A stretch of 64,000 bases of DNA from Aureispira sp. CCB-E (GCF_031326345.1 NZ_CP133671.1:6793501-6857500); one strand, 5' to 3'. Counted from the first letter of the stretch, positions 40,401 to 49,386 are shown. The notes: generated by a model not told the origin, from the letters alone. Made by a program: numbers and translations.

Positions 40401-43400
40401 ATCTCCTTCGCAAACCTCAAAATCTGCTGGCACATTAGGTGCAGAGGGTTGTCCAATGACATTAACCACAGTAGAACCTGCAGGTGACGTACATCCATTA
40501 ACAGTTACTACTAAATAAAAAGTACTATCTTGTGTAATATTGATTGCCGTAAAAGAAGCTGTAGTAGCTACTAAGTTCGTCAAGGCAGCATCTGTATACC
40601 ATTGATAAAATGCTCCTGGTGCACTTGGAGTACTTAAAGTAACATCTCCCCCTACACAGACTGGTCCATCATTAAATGCTGTTGGTGCTGCTGTACTGGA
40701 GTTAATAACTACCGATGAAGGTGCCGATGGCTCCGAAGGACAGTTATTCGCTACCTGCGTAATTAAAGTCCAATCTCCAGATTGATAATAAGTCCCATTT
40801 GTTGGAACAATCATCAAACTATTAACAGTTGTAATAGTATCAATTCCATTGGGGCTTATCCAACGGAATGTATCTGCACTCGCTGTGGTTGATAATAATA
40901 ATGTATCTCCATCACAAATTGCAGAATTATTAGTTAACACAGGTGCAGCAGGTGCTCTGTTAACACCTACTACGACACTCGTATCTGCCGATTGACAGCC
41001 GTTAGCATCTACTATGAATAAGGTATAACTGCCAGCATCAGCTGTTGTTGCTGGTTGAATAACTGCTGGATTTTGCAAGTTAGAGGCAAAACCATTCGGT
41101 CCTGTCCAATTGTAACTTGACGCTACTGTCGATGTACTCAAAGCAATAGTTTCTCCTTCACAAACTACAAAATTTGCTGGAATATTTGGTGTTGCTGGTG
41201 TTGGATGCAACGTTACGGTAGTCGCAACAGCCGAAGATGGACATCCATTCACAGTGACAACTAAATAGAAAGTACTATCTGTCGTTATATTGGCAACTGT
41301 CGGATTCTGCTGAGTAGAAATTAAATTTGTTAAAGCTGCATCGCTATACCATTCATACAAAGCATTATTAATAGTAGTAGTGTTTAGTTGAACAGCATCA
41401 CCACGACAAACAGGTCCATTATTAAATGCTGTTGGGTTCGTTCCATTATTAATAGTCACCATAGATGCAACCGACGCTGGCGATACACAACCTGCTGCAT
41501 TCACAACAGATAACGTCCAATTACCCGATTGATACAAACTACTTGTTGGTACTATTGTTAATGTACTGCTTGCTGTTGTCGTATCTGCTCCATTTGGTGC
41601 TCTCCAAATATAAGAATTGCCCACCGCACTTGTACTCATCACTAAGTCAGCTCCATTACATATTGGAGAATTCGTTGTCATAGAAGGTTGAGCTGGTGCT
41701 GCATTTACCGTTACTTGTACGCTAGTATCTGCGGAAGAACAACCATTACCATCTACTATAGATAAGGTGTATACTCCTGCATTCGATCCTGTTGCATTGG
41801 TGATTACTACTGGATTTTGAGCATTCGAGGTAAAACCATTTGGTCCACTCCAATCGTAACTCGATGCTACTGTACTTGTACTCAATGCTATGTCATCTCC
41901 CTCACATACCGCAAAATCTGCTGGCAACGATGGGCTTGGTGTCAATGGATAAACCACTACTGTTGTAGAATCCAAAGCGGAAGGACAGCCATTTACCGTT
42001 ACTAATAAATAGAACGTACTGTCATTCGTTAAGTTGTTTACTGTTGGATTTTGTAAGGTAGAGAATTGATTGCTTGTCCCTGCATCCGTATACCAAGCAT
42101 AACTTGCTCCACTTACTGTTCCTGCACTTAATGAAGCATCTGTTCCTGTACATACAGGTCCATTATTCCCTGCACTTGCTGTTGATGGGATGCTGTTTAT
42201 TTCAACCGCAGAAGCTATAGACGCTGGCGATACACAACCTGCTGCATTCACAACAGATAACGTCCAGTTACCTGATTGATACAAACTACTTGTTGGTACT
42301 ATTGTTAATGTACTGCTTGCTGTTGTCGTATCTGCTCCATTTGGTGCTCTCCAAATATAAGAATTGCCCACCGCACTTGTACTCATCACTAAGTCAGCTC
42401 CATTACATATTGGAGAATTCGTTGTCATAGAAGGTTGAGCTGGTGCTGCATTTACCGTTACTTGTACGCTAGTATCTGCGGAAGAACAACCATTACCATC
42501 TACTATAGATAAGGTGTATACTCCTGCATTCGATCCTGTTGCATTGGTGATTACTACTGGATTTTGAGCATTCGAGGTAAAACCATTTGGTCCACTCCAA
42601 TCGTAACTCGATGCTACTGTACTTGTACTCAATGCTATGTCATCTCCCTCACATACCGCAAAATCTGCTGGCAACGATGGGCTTGGTGTCAATGGATAAA
42701 CCACTACTGTTGTAGAATCCAAAGCGGAAGGACAGCCATTTACCGTTACTAATAAATAGAACGTACTGTCATTCGTTAAGTTGTTTACTGTTGGATTTTG
42801 TAAGGTAGAGAATTGATTGCTTGTCCCTGCATCCGTATACCAAGCATAACTTGCTCCACTTACTGTTCCTGCACTTAATGAAGCATCTGTTCCTGTACAT
42901 ACAGGTCCATTATTCCCTGCACTTGCTGTTGATGGGATGCTGTTTATTTCAACCGCAGAAGCTATAGACGCTGGCGATACACAACCTGCTGCATTCACAA
43001 CAGATAACGTCCAGTTACCCGATTGATACAAACTACTTGTTGGTACTATTGTTAATGTACTGCTTGCTGTTGTCGTATCTGCTCCATTTGGTGCTCTCCA
43101 AATATAAGAATTGCCCACCGCACTTGTACTCATCACTAAGTCAGCTCCATTACATATTGGAGAATTCGTTGTCATAGAAGGTTGAGCTGGTGCTGCATTT
43201 ACCGTTACTTGTACGCTAGTATCTGCGGAAGAACAACCATTACCATCTACTATAGATAAGGTGTATACTCCTGCATTCGATCCTGTTGCATTGGTGATTA
43301 CTACTGGATTTTGAGCATTCGAGGTAAAACCATTTGGTCCACTCCAATCGTAACTCGATGCTACTGTACTTGTACTCAATGCTATGTCATCTCCCTCACA

Positions 43401-46400
43401 TACCGCAAAATCTGCTGGCAACGATGGGCTTGGTGTCAATGGATAAACCACTACTGTTGTAGAATCCAAAGCGGAAGGACAGCCATTTACCGTTACTAAT
43501 AAATAGAACGTACTGTCATTCGTTAAGTTGTTTACTGTTGGATTTTGTAAGGTAGAGAATTGATTGCTTGTCCCTGCATCCGTATACCAAGCATAACTTG
43601 CTCCACTTACTGTTCCTGCACTTAATGAAGCATCTGTTCCTGTACATACAGGTCCATTATTCCCTGCACTTGCTGTTGATGGGATGCTGTTTATTTCAAC
43701 CGCAGAAGCTATAGACGCTGGCGATACACAACCTGCTGCATTCACAACAGATAACGTCCAGTTACCTGATTGATACAAACTACTTGTTGGTACTATTGTT
43801 AATGTACTGCTTGCTGTTGTCGTATCTGCTCCATTTGGTGCTCTCCAAATATAAGAATTGCCCACCGCACTTGTACTCATCACTAAGTCGGCTCCATTAC
43901 ATATTGGAGAATTCGTTGTCATAGAAGGTTGAGTTGGTGCTGCATTTACTGTTACAACAGTACTAGCAGCAGGCGAGGTACACCCATTAAAATCTTGAAC
44001 TACTAAAGTATATGTTCCTGCGTTTGCTGAACTAGCGGGACTAATAACTGTTGGATTAGGAGAATTGGAACTAAATCCATTTGGTCCTGTCCAGTTATAT
44101 ATGTTAGCGTTCGTAGTTGTAGTTAAAGCTATTCCATCTCCTTCACAAACACTAAAGTTAGAAGGAACATTAGGCGCAATAGGGTTGGGTCGAACCACTA
44201 TATTGATGGAATCTGCCAAAGATGTACAACCGTCAACAGCAACAACAACACTATAAAGTCCGCTGTCTGCAACCGTAGTATTGTTTATATTTAAACTAGG
44301 CACTCCTGTTGTCACTACTCCTGTTGGAGTTGACCAAGTATATTGAACTGTTGTTCCCGTATAACTTCCTATATTCAATTGAATATTATCACCCTCACAA
44401 ACAGGTCCATTGCCTGTTATCGTTGGAGTAACAGGTCGTTCGTCAACTGCTACTTGTACAATCCCTGAATTACTACAACCGTTAGCATCTGTAATACTAA
44501 CTGTATAGCTTCCTGCATTCAAAGCCGCAGAATTAGCTATAAATGGATTCTCTAAATTAGAAACAAATCCATTTGGTCCTGTCCAGTTATATATGTTTGC
44601 AGTTGCATTGGCAAATAAGAAAATTGTATCCCCAGAGCATAGCGGTGTATAACCAGGACTTACTGCCGCAGGATTAGGGTTAACTTGCACAACCGTAAAC
44701 CCAGTATCTGATAAACAGCCATTTGAGCTAACCTGCACATAGAAGGTGTCTGGTGAATTACTTGCCAAAAGACCACTAATTACTGGATTTTGAGTTGATG
44801 CTACTAAGTTGGTTAAGTTGGCATCGCTATACCAAGCATAAGTGCCACTACTAACTGTATTCACCATTAGTGTAACATCCTCTCCTTCACAAATTGGTCC
44901 ACTATTAGAAGTCATTGGTGCTATTGGAGTGCCATTGATAATAACATTTGCTGCTGTAGAAGGCTGAGAGGCACAACCATTCGCATCAAATACAACCAAT
45001 GTCCAATTCCCTGGTGTATATAAAGGGTTGTTAGGTTCTAAAGTTAAGGTATTATTTGTAGTAATCGTATCTTGACCATTTGGTGCCATCCACTGATACG
45101 TAATTGCTGAAGTGCTAGAAGTCAAGATGATGTTTTCATTGCTACATATTGGTGTATTGCTTGCAATGCTGGGTTGCGCAGGTCTTGGTGTCACTGTCAA
45201 ATTAGATGATATAGGATCTGAATTACACCCTTGTGCATTGGTTGTAAACAAAGTATAACGTCCTGCATCAGCTAAAGTAACTGGGCTAATCAAAGGCGTT
45301 GTTGCAGAGTTAGCCGTAAAACCATTCGGTCCTGTCCAAGTATAGTTATTAGCAATTGTAGAAGTTGAGAATTGAATGCTTGTGCCTTCACAGATTGTCG
45401 TATCTCCTGGGCTAATATTGGGTGTAACTGGTTTTGGTCTTAACTGCAAAGAGAAGAAATTAGACGTATCAGTAATACAACCATCCAATTCTACATATAC
45501 AAAATAAGTTCCTGTATCTGCGGTTGTAACAGGATCTAATACCAATTCATAATTGTTGAATCCCGCAGGCACACCAGGACCTGTCCAATTATAACGCACC
45601 ACATTTCCTTGATACTGCTGGACTGTTAACACCACTCTATCACCCTCACATAATGGTGTATTGGCTGTGATAAAAGGATCAAATGTATTATCAATAACAA
45701 CATCTAAATCTGCACAACTATCTTGCGTATATGTATTGGCTGCTCCACCTAGATTTCCAGGGTTTCCTGTTCTTTGTACTCCTAGATTAGAAGAGAAAGC
45801 TGTTGGCATATTGGGTTCGTCTACCTCTGCAATACTTTCCCATACTAGATTTGCACAATTGGTCAATGTAAAACAAGGTGTGATTGAAGAAGAAGCTTGT
45901 ACTTCAAATGTAATGCTATATACTTCACCTACATTAATAGTATCCCAATGTGCCGTAATGGTTCCCCCTCCATTTGTTGGTGGTGTTGTAATACTGGCTG
46001 TTCCACCAGCCGAAAAACCAGAAACAAAGGTCATCCCTGTTGGTAATATATCAGTAAGACTTACATCAAAAGCTGGCGCAGAAGAAGTTCCTGGATTTCG
46101 AACCGTTAAGGTTACAAAGGAGTTGTTTCCTGGCAAGACTTCATCTGGTGTAAATGATTTCGAAATTTCTAATTGAGGTTCTACAATTGTAACAAAAGGG
46201 GCACGATCGTTAATGGAAGAACGATCTCCTGGAGTATTCGGATTATCCCATGATAATACCGCTCTATTTCGCACTCGCTCTCCATCAAAATTAGTTACAT
46301 GATTGATCACAATTGTTCTATAGTAAACTTTTATGGTATCTTCTATATTGTCTGTATCCAAGTTTTGAAGATTTCCAAAATCTAACGTTAAGACTCGATC

Positions 46401-49127
46401 TTGTTGTTGAGGGTTTGCGCCTAAATTGGTAATAGTTGCCCCACTTTGTACAGCAGGAAATCCTCCACCTATTGATGTAATAATATTGGTGCTACCCGAT
46501 GAATTACAAATAACAATAGAATCTACAGCAACAAAAGCTAGTCCTTCATCTACTTGGTCTACTAGCGTAACATTGTTCATATTTCCTTCAGGAATATTCA
46601 ACTGCAACTCATATGCAACCACTTCCCCTATGCTAGCTTGTGTATTGGTATTACTATAATTAGGAAATATATAATCGACAACTTTATTCATAGTTGGATC
46701 TGCAATTCTTCCGTTTGCATCGTCCTCTACTGGCGGAAACTTAACCCCTCCTCTAGTTGAAGACCAATCTACTTCTGCTGTATTATCAAACCGTGTTCCT
46801 GCTTGAATTCCAGCTACGGCTTCACAAACATAAGAAACGGTTATCAAGTCATTGTTATTGGGAGCAGTTGCAAATGCAATAGAATCATTAGGAGCTACTA
46901 AATCGATGGTTAATGTATTACCAACAAAACCACCAGAAAAGGCAAGTGCATTATTACTCCCATCAACAACAGGATTGGGAGCGACCAAAGCACAATTGGT
47001 TAACTCAGGTGGTGCAACATCTCTTACTTGGACATCATATCCTGGAGCCCCCCCTACGTTTTCAATCGTTATATCAAAAAACAATTGATCTCCAGCACTC
47101 ACATCTGTTGCGTTTCCATCTGGCGGAACGACAGTTGGGCTAATCGTAACATTAGGGTTATCAGAAGAAACTATTCCCTTGGTCAACTCTAGATCAGGCG
47201 CTCCTACTTGTATCAACGTTAACGCACTGCTAGTAATGTCATCTGCGGTAGAGTTATCACTATTAACTTGCATAAAATTGGAATGGAATAATCCATCCGC
47301 AAACGGCAATGTTGTAATTGGTATATCTATCAATAAAACAATATCTACACAACCTCCTGTTACCAAATCTGAAACATCTCCAAAATCTAGAATCAAGCTA
47401 TTGGTTGGTATATCTCTAGTATAGGTAACAGGCGCAGTATTCCAACACGTAGCAGGATCAAAACGCACATCTGTACCAAATGTTGCAGCTAATGAAGCAA
47501 CATCATGGATAGGAAGTGGAAAGAAATCCGTGATGACCACATCATCCAAATCCAAAGAAGGAATTTGTAGTTCTAAACGGTATTGAACGACATCTCCAGG
47601 CCACCACTGCCCATTTCGACCAGGTCCTGTTGGAGGTGAATTGTTGACTGTTTTTTGGAAAAAAATATCGATAACATCAATTGGAGTTCCTGCCGATGTT
47701 GTACATCCTGTTGCTCCCTCTACTAGATCGTAGGTTAAAGTAGAACTGTGTGTTAATCTATCTCTACTCAAAACAGGATCCCCATTTGCATAAGTCTGAT
47801 TAACATCTGCGGTGTATTGCAATGAGGGAGAAGCACAAGGCAAAATATTGGCTCCATTTTGAGTATGCACATCAACAGTTACCGTTGATCCTGTCCCTGG
47901 TCCTGGAACAATAACAACATTTCCTGCTGCAACAGGAGTTCCTGCCCATGTTAGACTAGCAGGGTTGTAAATCATTCCATCTGGAACAATAAATGTAATA
48001 GAAGCCGCTGTTAAACCCGCGGTATATTCTGTTATTTCTGCTCCTATTGTGTACAAAACAGTTTGTCCTATTGTTACAGGCGATACCGTGTTGTTCGTAT
48101 GCCCCAATAAAACATGCTCTACGTGCGTTACAACAGTATCACTTTGAGAAGGATTTCCTGGCACATTAACTGTTGCACCATTATTAATATCTGTATCGTC
48201 ACAAATGGTTTCATCTAAAGTATCTGAAACCGCAGCATCAAACGTCACTTGCATGTCAATATTTGCTGTCGAACCAGGGTAACTACCATTGCAAGTAACC
48301 GTCAAAGTACCTCCTAGTCCTCCTACTGTTGGTTCAACAGCCGAACAACCTGCTGGCAAACTAATATTTCCAAAATAAGCCAACTCTCCTGGAAGTACGT
48401 CTGTAATTGTAATAGGTCCATTTAAGGTTCCAGCAGCGGCAATATCTATATTGAGTTCGTATTGATGTATATGACATAAACTAGCGCCGCCTCCTGGCAC
48501 TTCATTGTATACACCATCAGAACCATTTACTTTTTTATCGAATCGAAATAAAATAGGTATAATCGGTTCACATTCATTTGCACCTGCAATTGGTCCGTTA
48601 TCACCCGTTGGTGTGTCTCCAAACTCATATACTCCTTGAGTACAAATATCAACAGGCACTCCTATGGTTGCAGCGGGATCTACCGTCATACAAACCTCAC
48701 TAATCAACGATACTCCTCCTTGAACCATAGAACCGACGGGGTATTCTAATAGAATAACCGTACTACCTACTGGCGCAAAAATCGTATCATTCGTCGTTGA
48801 GTTGCTATTGGATTGAGCAATTGGGTCAATCACAAAATTATTAGGAGCCCCCGAAACAATAACTCCTAAGTTTTGTACAGTTTGAATAGAGCCACCAAAA
48901 CTAGCATTGTCAAAAGTAAATCCTGTTGGTACAATCAGACGAACATAAGGTCCATATCCAGGAGCACCTGTATTGACAAACGTTACTGGAAAACAAACTT
49001 GTTCACCAATAAAGCCTTCTGCGGGCGTTGCATTTGTTAGCGTTGGTGTTTGAGCTTGTACAAAGCTTGTCATCCAACATAAAAAACCATACAATATCCA
49101 TTTAAATGAGTGTCGTTGTATTTGCAT
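31431..49127 (-). CDS. Giant SprB-like T9SS type B adhesin (5898 residues)
   Basis: An unbroken frame of 17.7 kb, about 600 kDa by rough estimate. After a signal peptide (LYGFLCWMTSFVQAQ) residues about 26-1140 are DUF11-like repeats (TLTNATPAEGFIGEQVCFPV). About 1146-4756 is an array of roughly forty Ig-like/PKD-like modules of 80-105 residues. Each has a conserved Cys near its start (VCEGD, ICNGA, VCTGT) and one near its end (NGC), probably a disulfide. About 4756-5720 holds eleven modules of a different type. The last 90 residues (NMITPNNDDANETF, YNRWGDLMYENDNYKNDWGG) are the gliding-motility-associated T9SS type B sorting domain. It is followed by sprF-like and porE-like genes, the sprB arrangement. 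A cell-surface adhesin or extracellular filament for gliding or prey capture is inferred. Confidence 0.93.
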   Translation of the reverse strand: MQIQRHSFKWILYGFLCWMTSFVQAQTPTLTNATPAEGFIGEQVCFPVTFVNTGAPGYGPYVRLIVPTGFTFDNASFGGSIQTVQNLGVIVSGAPNNFVIDPIAQSNSNSTTNDTIFAPVGSTVILLEYPVGSMVQGGVSLISEVCMTVDPAATIGVPVDICTQGVYEFGDTPTGDNGPIAGANECEPIIPILFRFDKKVNGSDGVYNEVPGGGASLCHIHQYELNIDIAAAGTLNGPITITDVLPGELAYFGNISLPAGCSAVEPTVGGLGGTLTVTCNGSYPGSTANIDMQVTFDAAVSDTLDETICDDTDINNGATVNVPGNPSQSDTVVTHVEHVLLGHTNNTVSPVTIGQTVLYTIGAEITEYTAGLTAASITFIVPDGMIYNPASLTWAGTPVAAGNVVIVPGPGTGSTVTVDVHTQNGANILPCASPSLQYTADVNQTYANGDPVLSRDRLTHSSTLTYDLVEGATGCTTSAGTPIDVIDIFFQKTVNNSPPTGPGRNGQWWPGDVVQYRLELQIPSLDLDDVVITDFFPLPIHDVASLAATFGTDVRFDPATCWNTAPVTYTRDIPTNSLILDFGDVSDLVTGGCVDIVLLIDIPITTLPFADGLFHSNFMQVNSDNSTADDITSSALTLIQVGAPDLELTKGIVSSDNPNVTISPTVVPPDGNATDVSAGDQLFFDITIENVGGAPGYDVQVRDVAPPELTNCALVAPNPVVDGSNNALAFSGGFVGNTLTIDLVAPNDSIAFATAPNNNDLITVSYVCEAVAGIQAGTRFDNTAEVDWSSTRGGVKFPPVEDDANGRIADPTMNKVVDYIFPNYSNTNTQASIGEVVAYELQLNIPEGNMNNVTLVDQVDEGLAFVAVDSIVICNSSGSTNIITSIGGGFPAVQSGATITNLGANPQQQDRVLTLDFGNLQNLDTDNIEDTIKVYYRTIVINHVTNFDGERVRNRAVLSWDNPNTPGDRSSINDRAPFVTIVEPQLEISKSFTPDEVLPGNNSFVTLTVRNPGTSSAPAFDVSLTDILPTGMTFVSGFSAGGTASITTPPTNGGGTITAHWDTINVGEVYSITFEVQASSSITPCFTLTNCANLVWESIAEVDEPNMPTAFSSNLGVQRTGNPGNLGGAANTYTQDSCADLDVVIDNTFDPFITANTPLCEGDRVVLTVQQYQGNVVRYNWTGPGVPAGFNNYELVLDPVTTADTGTYFVYVELDGCITDTSNFFSLQLRPKPVTPNISPGDTTICEGTSIQFSTSTIANNYTWTGPNGFTANSATTPLISPVTLADAGRYTLFTTNAQGCNSDPISSNLTVTPRPAQPSIASNTPICSNENIILTSSTSAITYQWMAPNGQDTITTNNTLTLEPNNPLYTPGNWTLVVFDANGCASQPSTAANVIINGTPIAPMTSNSGPICEGEDVTLMVNTVSSGTYAWYSDANLTNLVASTQNPVISGLLASNSPDTFYVQVSSNGCLSDTGFTVVQVNPNPAAVSPGYTPLCSGDTIFLFANATANIYNWTGPNGFVSNLENPFIANSAALNAGSYTVSITDANGCSNSGIVQVAVDERPVTPTITGNGPVCEGDNIQLNIGSYTGTTVQYTWSTPTGVVTTGVPSLNINNTTVADSGLYSVVVAVDGCTSLADSINIVVRPNPIAPNVPSNFSVCEGDGIALTTTTNANIYNWTGPNGFSSNSPNPTVISPASSANAGTYTLVVQDFNGCTSPAASTVVTVNAAPTQPSMTTNSPICNGADLVMSTSAVGNSYIWRAPNGADTTTASSTLTIVPTSSLYQSGNWTLSVVNAAGCVSPASIASAVEINSIPSTASAGNNGPVCTGTDASLSAGTVSGASYAWYTDAGTSNQFSTLQNPTVNNLTNDSTFYLLVTVNGCPSALDSTTVVVYPLTPSPSLPADFAVCEGDDIALSTSTVASSYDWSGPNGFTSNAQNPVVITNATGSNAGVYTLSIVDGNGCSSADTSVQVTVNAAPAQPSMTTNSPICNGADLVMSTSAVGNSYIWRAPNGADTTTASSTLTIVPTSSLYQSGNWTLSVVNAAGCVSPASIASAVEINSIPSTASAGNNGPVCTGTDASLSAGTVSGASYAWYTDAGTSNQFSTLQNPTVNNLTNDSTFYLLVTVNGCPSALDSTTVVVYPLTPSPSLPADFAVCEGDDIALSTSTVASSYDWSGPNGFTSNAQNPVVITNATGSNAGVYTLSIVDGNGCSSADTSVQVTVNAAPAQPSMTTNSPICNGADLVMSTSAVGNSYIWRAPNGADTTTASSTLTIVPTSSLYQSGNWTLSVVNAAGCVSPASIASAVEINSIPSTASAGNNGPVCTGTDASLSAGTVSGASYAWYTDAGTSNQFSTLQNPTVNNLTNDSTFYLLVTVNGCPSALDSTTVVVYPLTPSPSLPADFAVCEGDDIALSTSTVASSYDWSGPNGFTSNAQNPVVITNATGSNAGVYTLSIVDGNGCSSADTSVQVTVNAAPAQPSMTTNSPICNGADLVMSTSAVGNSYIWRAPNGADTTTASSTLTIVPTSSLYQSGNWTLSVVNAAGCVSPASVASMVTINNGTNPTAFNNGPVCRGDAVQLNTTTINNALYEWYSDAALTNLISTQQNPTVANITTDSTFYLVVTVNGCPSSAVATTVTLHPTPATPNIPANFVVCEGETIALSTSTVASSYNWTGPNGFASNLQNPAVIQPATTADAGSYTLFIVDANGCQSADTSVVVGVNRAPAAPVLTNNSAICDGDTLLLSTTASADTFRWISPNGIDTITTVNSLMIVPTNGTYYQSGDWTLITQVANNCPSEPSAPSSVVINSSTAAPTAFNDGPVCVGGDVTLSTPSAPGAFYQWYTDAALTNLVATTASFTAINITQDSTFYLVVTVNGCTSPAGSTVVNVIGQPSAPNVPADFEVCEGDDIILGTTTIAASYSWTGPNGFTSNLQNPAAITNASLIDSGIYRLVVTYSNGCVSADTTVRVGVNSNPPVPNIVSNGPICFGDTLVLSSSTSCGQSQWIGPNGNSQSTLGTPGGSNVLWTIGSTTSIPMNNANYLPGNWYMICIDTVTGCRSESNTINVIINANPDTPAVFNDGPVCEGGNSNLSTATVSGASYAWYSDSSLTSLVSTAQNPMIVNISTDTTWYLVVTVNGCSSVAGSTTVIVHPTPAIPNVPANFAVCEGDNITLSTSTVASGYNWSGPNGFTSNVQNPVVITNATTSNAGVYTLSIIDGNGCESGDTAVTVTVDSIPATPVLSSNSAICSGDTLELSTTALATSYEWIAPDGSRITTGTNILSISSNNSLYQSGDWMLVTTNASGCTSMSSSVATVVINANPAQPAVFNDGPVCEGGNSNLSTATVSGASYAWYSDSSLTSLVSTAQNPMIVNISTDTTWYLVVTVNGCSSVAGSTTVIVYPTPATPNVPANFAVCEGDNITLSTSTVASGYNWSGPNGFTSNVQNPVVITNATTSNAGVYTLSIVDGNGCESGDTTVTVTVDSIPATPVLSSNSAICFGDTLELSTTALATSYEWIAPDGSRITTGTNILSISSNNSLYQSGDWMLVTTNASGCTSMSSSVATVVINANPAQPAVFNDGPVCEGGNSNLSTATVSGASYAWYSDSSLTSLVSTAQNPMIVNISTDTTWYLVVTVNGCSSVAGSTTVIVHPTPATPNVPANFAVCEGDNITLSTSTVASGYNWSGPNGFTSNVQNPVVITNATASNAGVYTLSIVDGNGCESGDTTVTVTVNGNPPIATITSNSPVCFGDTLTLSSSTNCGQSQWIGPNGNSSGTLGTPGGNNVLWTIGSTTNIPSTDVNYLSGDWYMICIDTITGCRSESNTITIEINPIPVVSAFNNGPICAGEDGELSATFITGASYRWYSDATLTTLISTSRTPIISSMMSSETYYVVATINGCTSLADSTTIVVNPTPVIPNPTYTPLCQLDTLFLQANAVGPIATYWWTGPNGFTSHLENPVIPNIYPFNAGSYILTVTDSLGCEAVSTVEVTIYPKPQTPTIAHNAPFCEGTNDLTLTTQAYFGTDVRYIWTLPNGNLDTTFVPSLVLPNATVQDTGAYSLVVWIDGCLSLPAEEIIRIYPTPATPNVPADFAVCEGEAIVLTTTTNATSYFWTGPNGFQSNLQSPSVVNATLVDAGSYHLYVTNTWGCQSLDTSVQVTVNANPPVATITSNSPICFGDTLTLSSSTNCGQSQWIGPNGNSQSTLGTPGGNNVLWTIGSTTNIPSTDSNYLSGDWYMICIDTITGCRSESNTITIDINPIPSTPAAFNNGPICIGGTAQLSTTTVSGAMYAWYADATLTTLVATNQNPTISNITTDSTFYIVVTVNGCSSLAGSTTVSTYPVPATPAVPADFAVCEGDNIVLSTTTVAAGYNWTGPNGFTSNLQNPSVVSASLVDSGTYTLFIIDANGCPSGDTSVQVSVHPNPVQPVLSSNSAICDGDSLVLSTTATATTYRWVAPDGADTLTTVNTLVILPSNAFYQDGNWALMTMDANGCQSILSNPESVTIHSIPAAQAVFNNGPVCRGSSVNLSTSFISGATYEWYADAALTILVATSQNPTINNITTDSTFYLVITVNGCTSAAGATTVVVHPTPTTPNVPSNITVCEGDAIVLTTTTNASAYVWSGPNGFSSNQQSPTVINAATVVDSGKYSLYVIDANGCRSEDTSLQVVVNPTPTTPLIVSNNTPICEGSNIVLSANAGAAGTTYEWFNASNVSVGTGQTLTIVGATVADAGDYYVITTLNSCSSAASSTTTAIVDQVPSTAAFAGNDINLCNSFTTTLDATPPNSATGFWTTNSGTTIANPNLANSAVYNLPTGTSTFYWTLSNGACIDFSVDSMVVEVTPASTDVADAGLDQNLCGQTSATLTAANPSTATGQWTQSASQAGQGIVITNPTNPNTTVTGLQQGNNYTFTWTLSNGNCTDYSTDMVQINVDVSPPDNAYAGVDILLCNQNTANLDAFVSQYGTGMWTSTSSATIIDPTLANTTVINLPQDTSVFVWTLSNGTCQNYSTDSVLVVVSTTTDTAEAGNNQVVCSVNALTLGATMPSSGFGTWSQTAAQAAQGVVIVDVNDPNTQVVGLNAGTTYAFTWTLSNGTCQDYSSDVTTISVNATPPDNAFAGNDINLCGVATTTNLAASVPTVAMGLWTTTSSATISNPTQPNSTVSGLSAGQNIFIWTLSNGTCQDYDSDTVIVTVTTPSSDVADAGLDSAYCAQSVVTLNAAAPSVGGGYWSQTPSQASLGAVIDNPTDTATTVSNLMPGVTYTFTWTLTNGGCVDYSSDQVLITIDVLPTNVAYAGEDTILCGGNAVQLDGLAPPIGTGFWTTNDTATIVTPVDPNSLVVNIAEDTTTYYWTLSNGACVDYSVDSVTVIISPASTDLAFAGYDEVLCGVDSIMLSAAVPTTSTGIWTQSAGQASQGIVITNPTNPNSSVTGIQAGQVYTFTWTLSTFGCANFSTDDVQYTINALPPEVAYAGPDIVLCTGNSVTMDANNPIFSTGVWSSNSSAVIVNPTLSNSNIVNIPTDTVAFYWSLSNGSCADYSIDTILIIVTPTFSVDTANAGLDINLCNEDTAQLMAIAPNVATGRWTQPFNQSSAGVVITDPNAAMTTATGLQLDSTYTFTWSVSNGPCRDYDRDQVIVQVSTLPTDAAYAGEDFVICGIDTAIVSATAPSIGTGMWTTTTTATIVTPPSTRTELLNLSLGSNEFIWTLSNGACRDYSSDTIVITMDSAPIANADSFVVIYNSNGNTIDVTPNDGLNNNWVITISESIASGTLDNLGTGEFDLFLQDVLVDQRFIYQLCNPNCPAIYCDTALVTIDVQGGTECNFPNMITPNNDDANETFIVPCLDGLEGTKFAVYNRWGDLMYENDNYKNDWGGTHNGVPVPDATYFYIMELADGQRFQGFVEVRR
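31960..34860 (-). repeat. Eleven-module alternating A/B protein repeat array
   Basis: Eleven modules of about 85 residues share AGxDxxLC and WTLSNGxCxDYSxD. They alternate strictly between an A form (GxWTTxSSAxIxxP, odd positions) and a B form (GxWTQSASQAxxGVVI, even positions), giving five AB pairs plus a final A. The array forms the membrane-proximal or stalk end of the giant adhesin, just before its sorting domain. Confidence 0.8.
37939..39898 (-). repeat. 747-bp near-identical tandem repeat array B in the adhesin gene (about 2.6 copies)
   Basis: Copies start at 37939, 38686 and 39433 (shared start GTAACCGTTACCG). The spacing is exactly 747 bases, or 249 residues, three Ig-like modules. 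Base differences between copies are few and scattered. The last copy is cut short and continues into a Cys-rich variant module. Confidence 0.92.
41466..43946 (-). repeat. 747-bp near-identical tandem repeat array A in the adhesin gene (about 3.3 copies)
   Basis: The landmark CGCTGGCGATACACAACC occurs at 41475, 42222, 42969 and 43716, exactly 747 bases apart. The copies differ at only a handful of bases (for instance CCAATTACCCG against CCAGTTACCTG). Each unit encodes three Ig-like modules. Such high identity points to recent duplication or gene conversion. Confidence 0.95.
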
Positions 49128-49386
49128 AGAATGGTGGTTTGAGTTGTAAAATATGATTACCTATCCCATTTATATTGAGTAGAGATCAATAAATAGGAAT
49201 AGAGAAATTAACTGATTTTGAAGTATTGTGCGGGAATGCAAAGAAAGTAATAAAAGAAGTGTTTTTTTAAGGTAGTACTTTTCTAGTAAAAAGAAAATTT
49301 TTTACTATTAATTTTATAAAAATATAAACTGATCTTTAAACGAATACAATACAAGTATATTAGAATATATAATTTCACTAGTACTC

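Noticed and set aside
41817-43499. Three identical 62-residue plus-strand frames at 41817, 42564 and 43311
   Set aside because: They are the opposite strand of the 747-bp repeat in the adhesin gene. Their identity only reflects the repeat, and their composition is not protein-like.
37939-43946. The 747-bp repeats as an assembly artefact
   Set aside because: Copies differ by a few bases, the frame stays open throughout and the junctions are in phase, so a real repeat is more likely. Long reads would settle it.
45661-46176. 171-residue plus-strand frame antisense to the adhesin gene
   Set aside because: The opposite strand has a long, domain-supported frame. This one has no recognisable domain, signal or start context.
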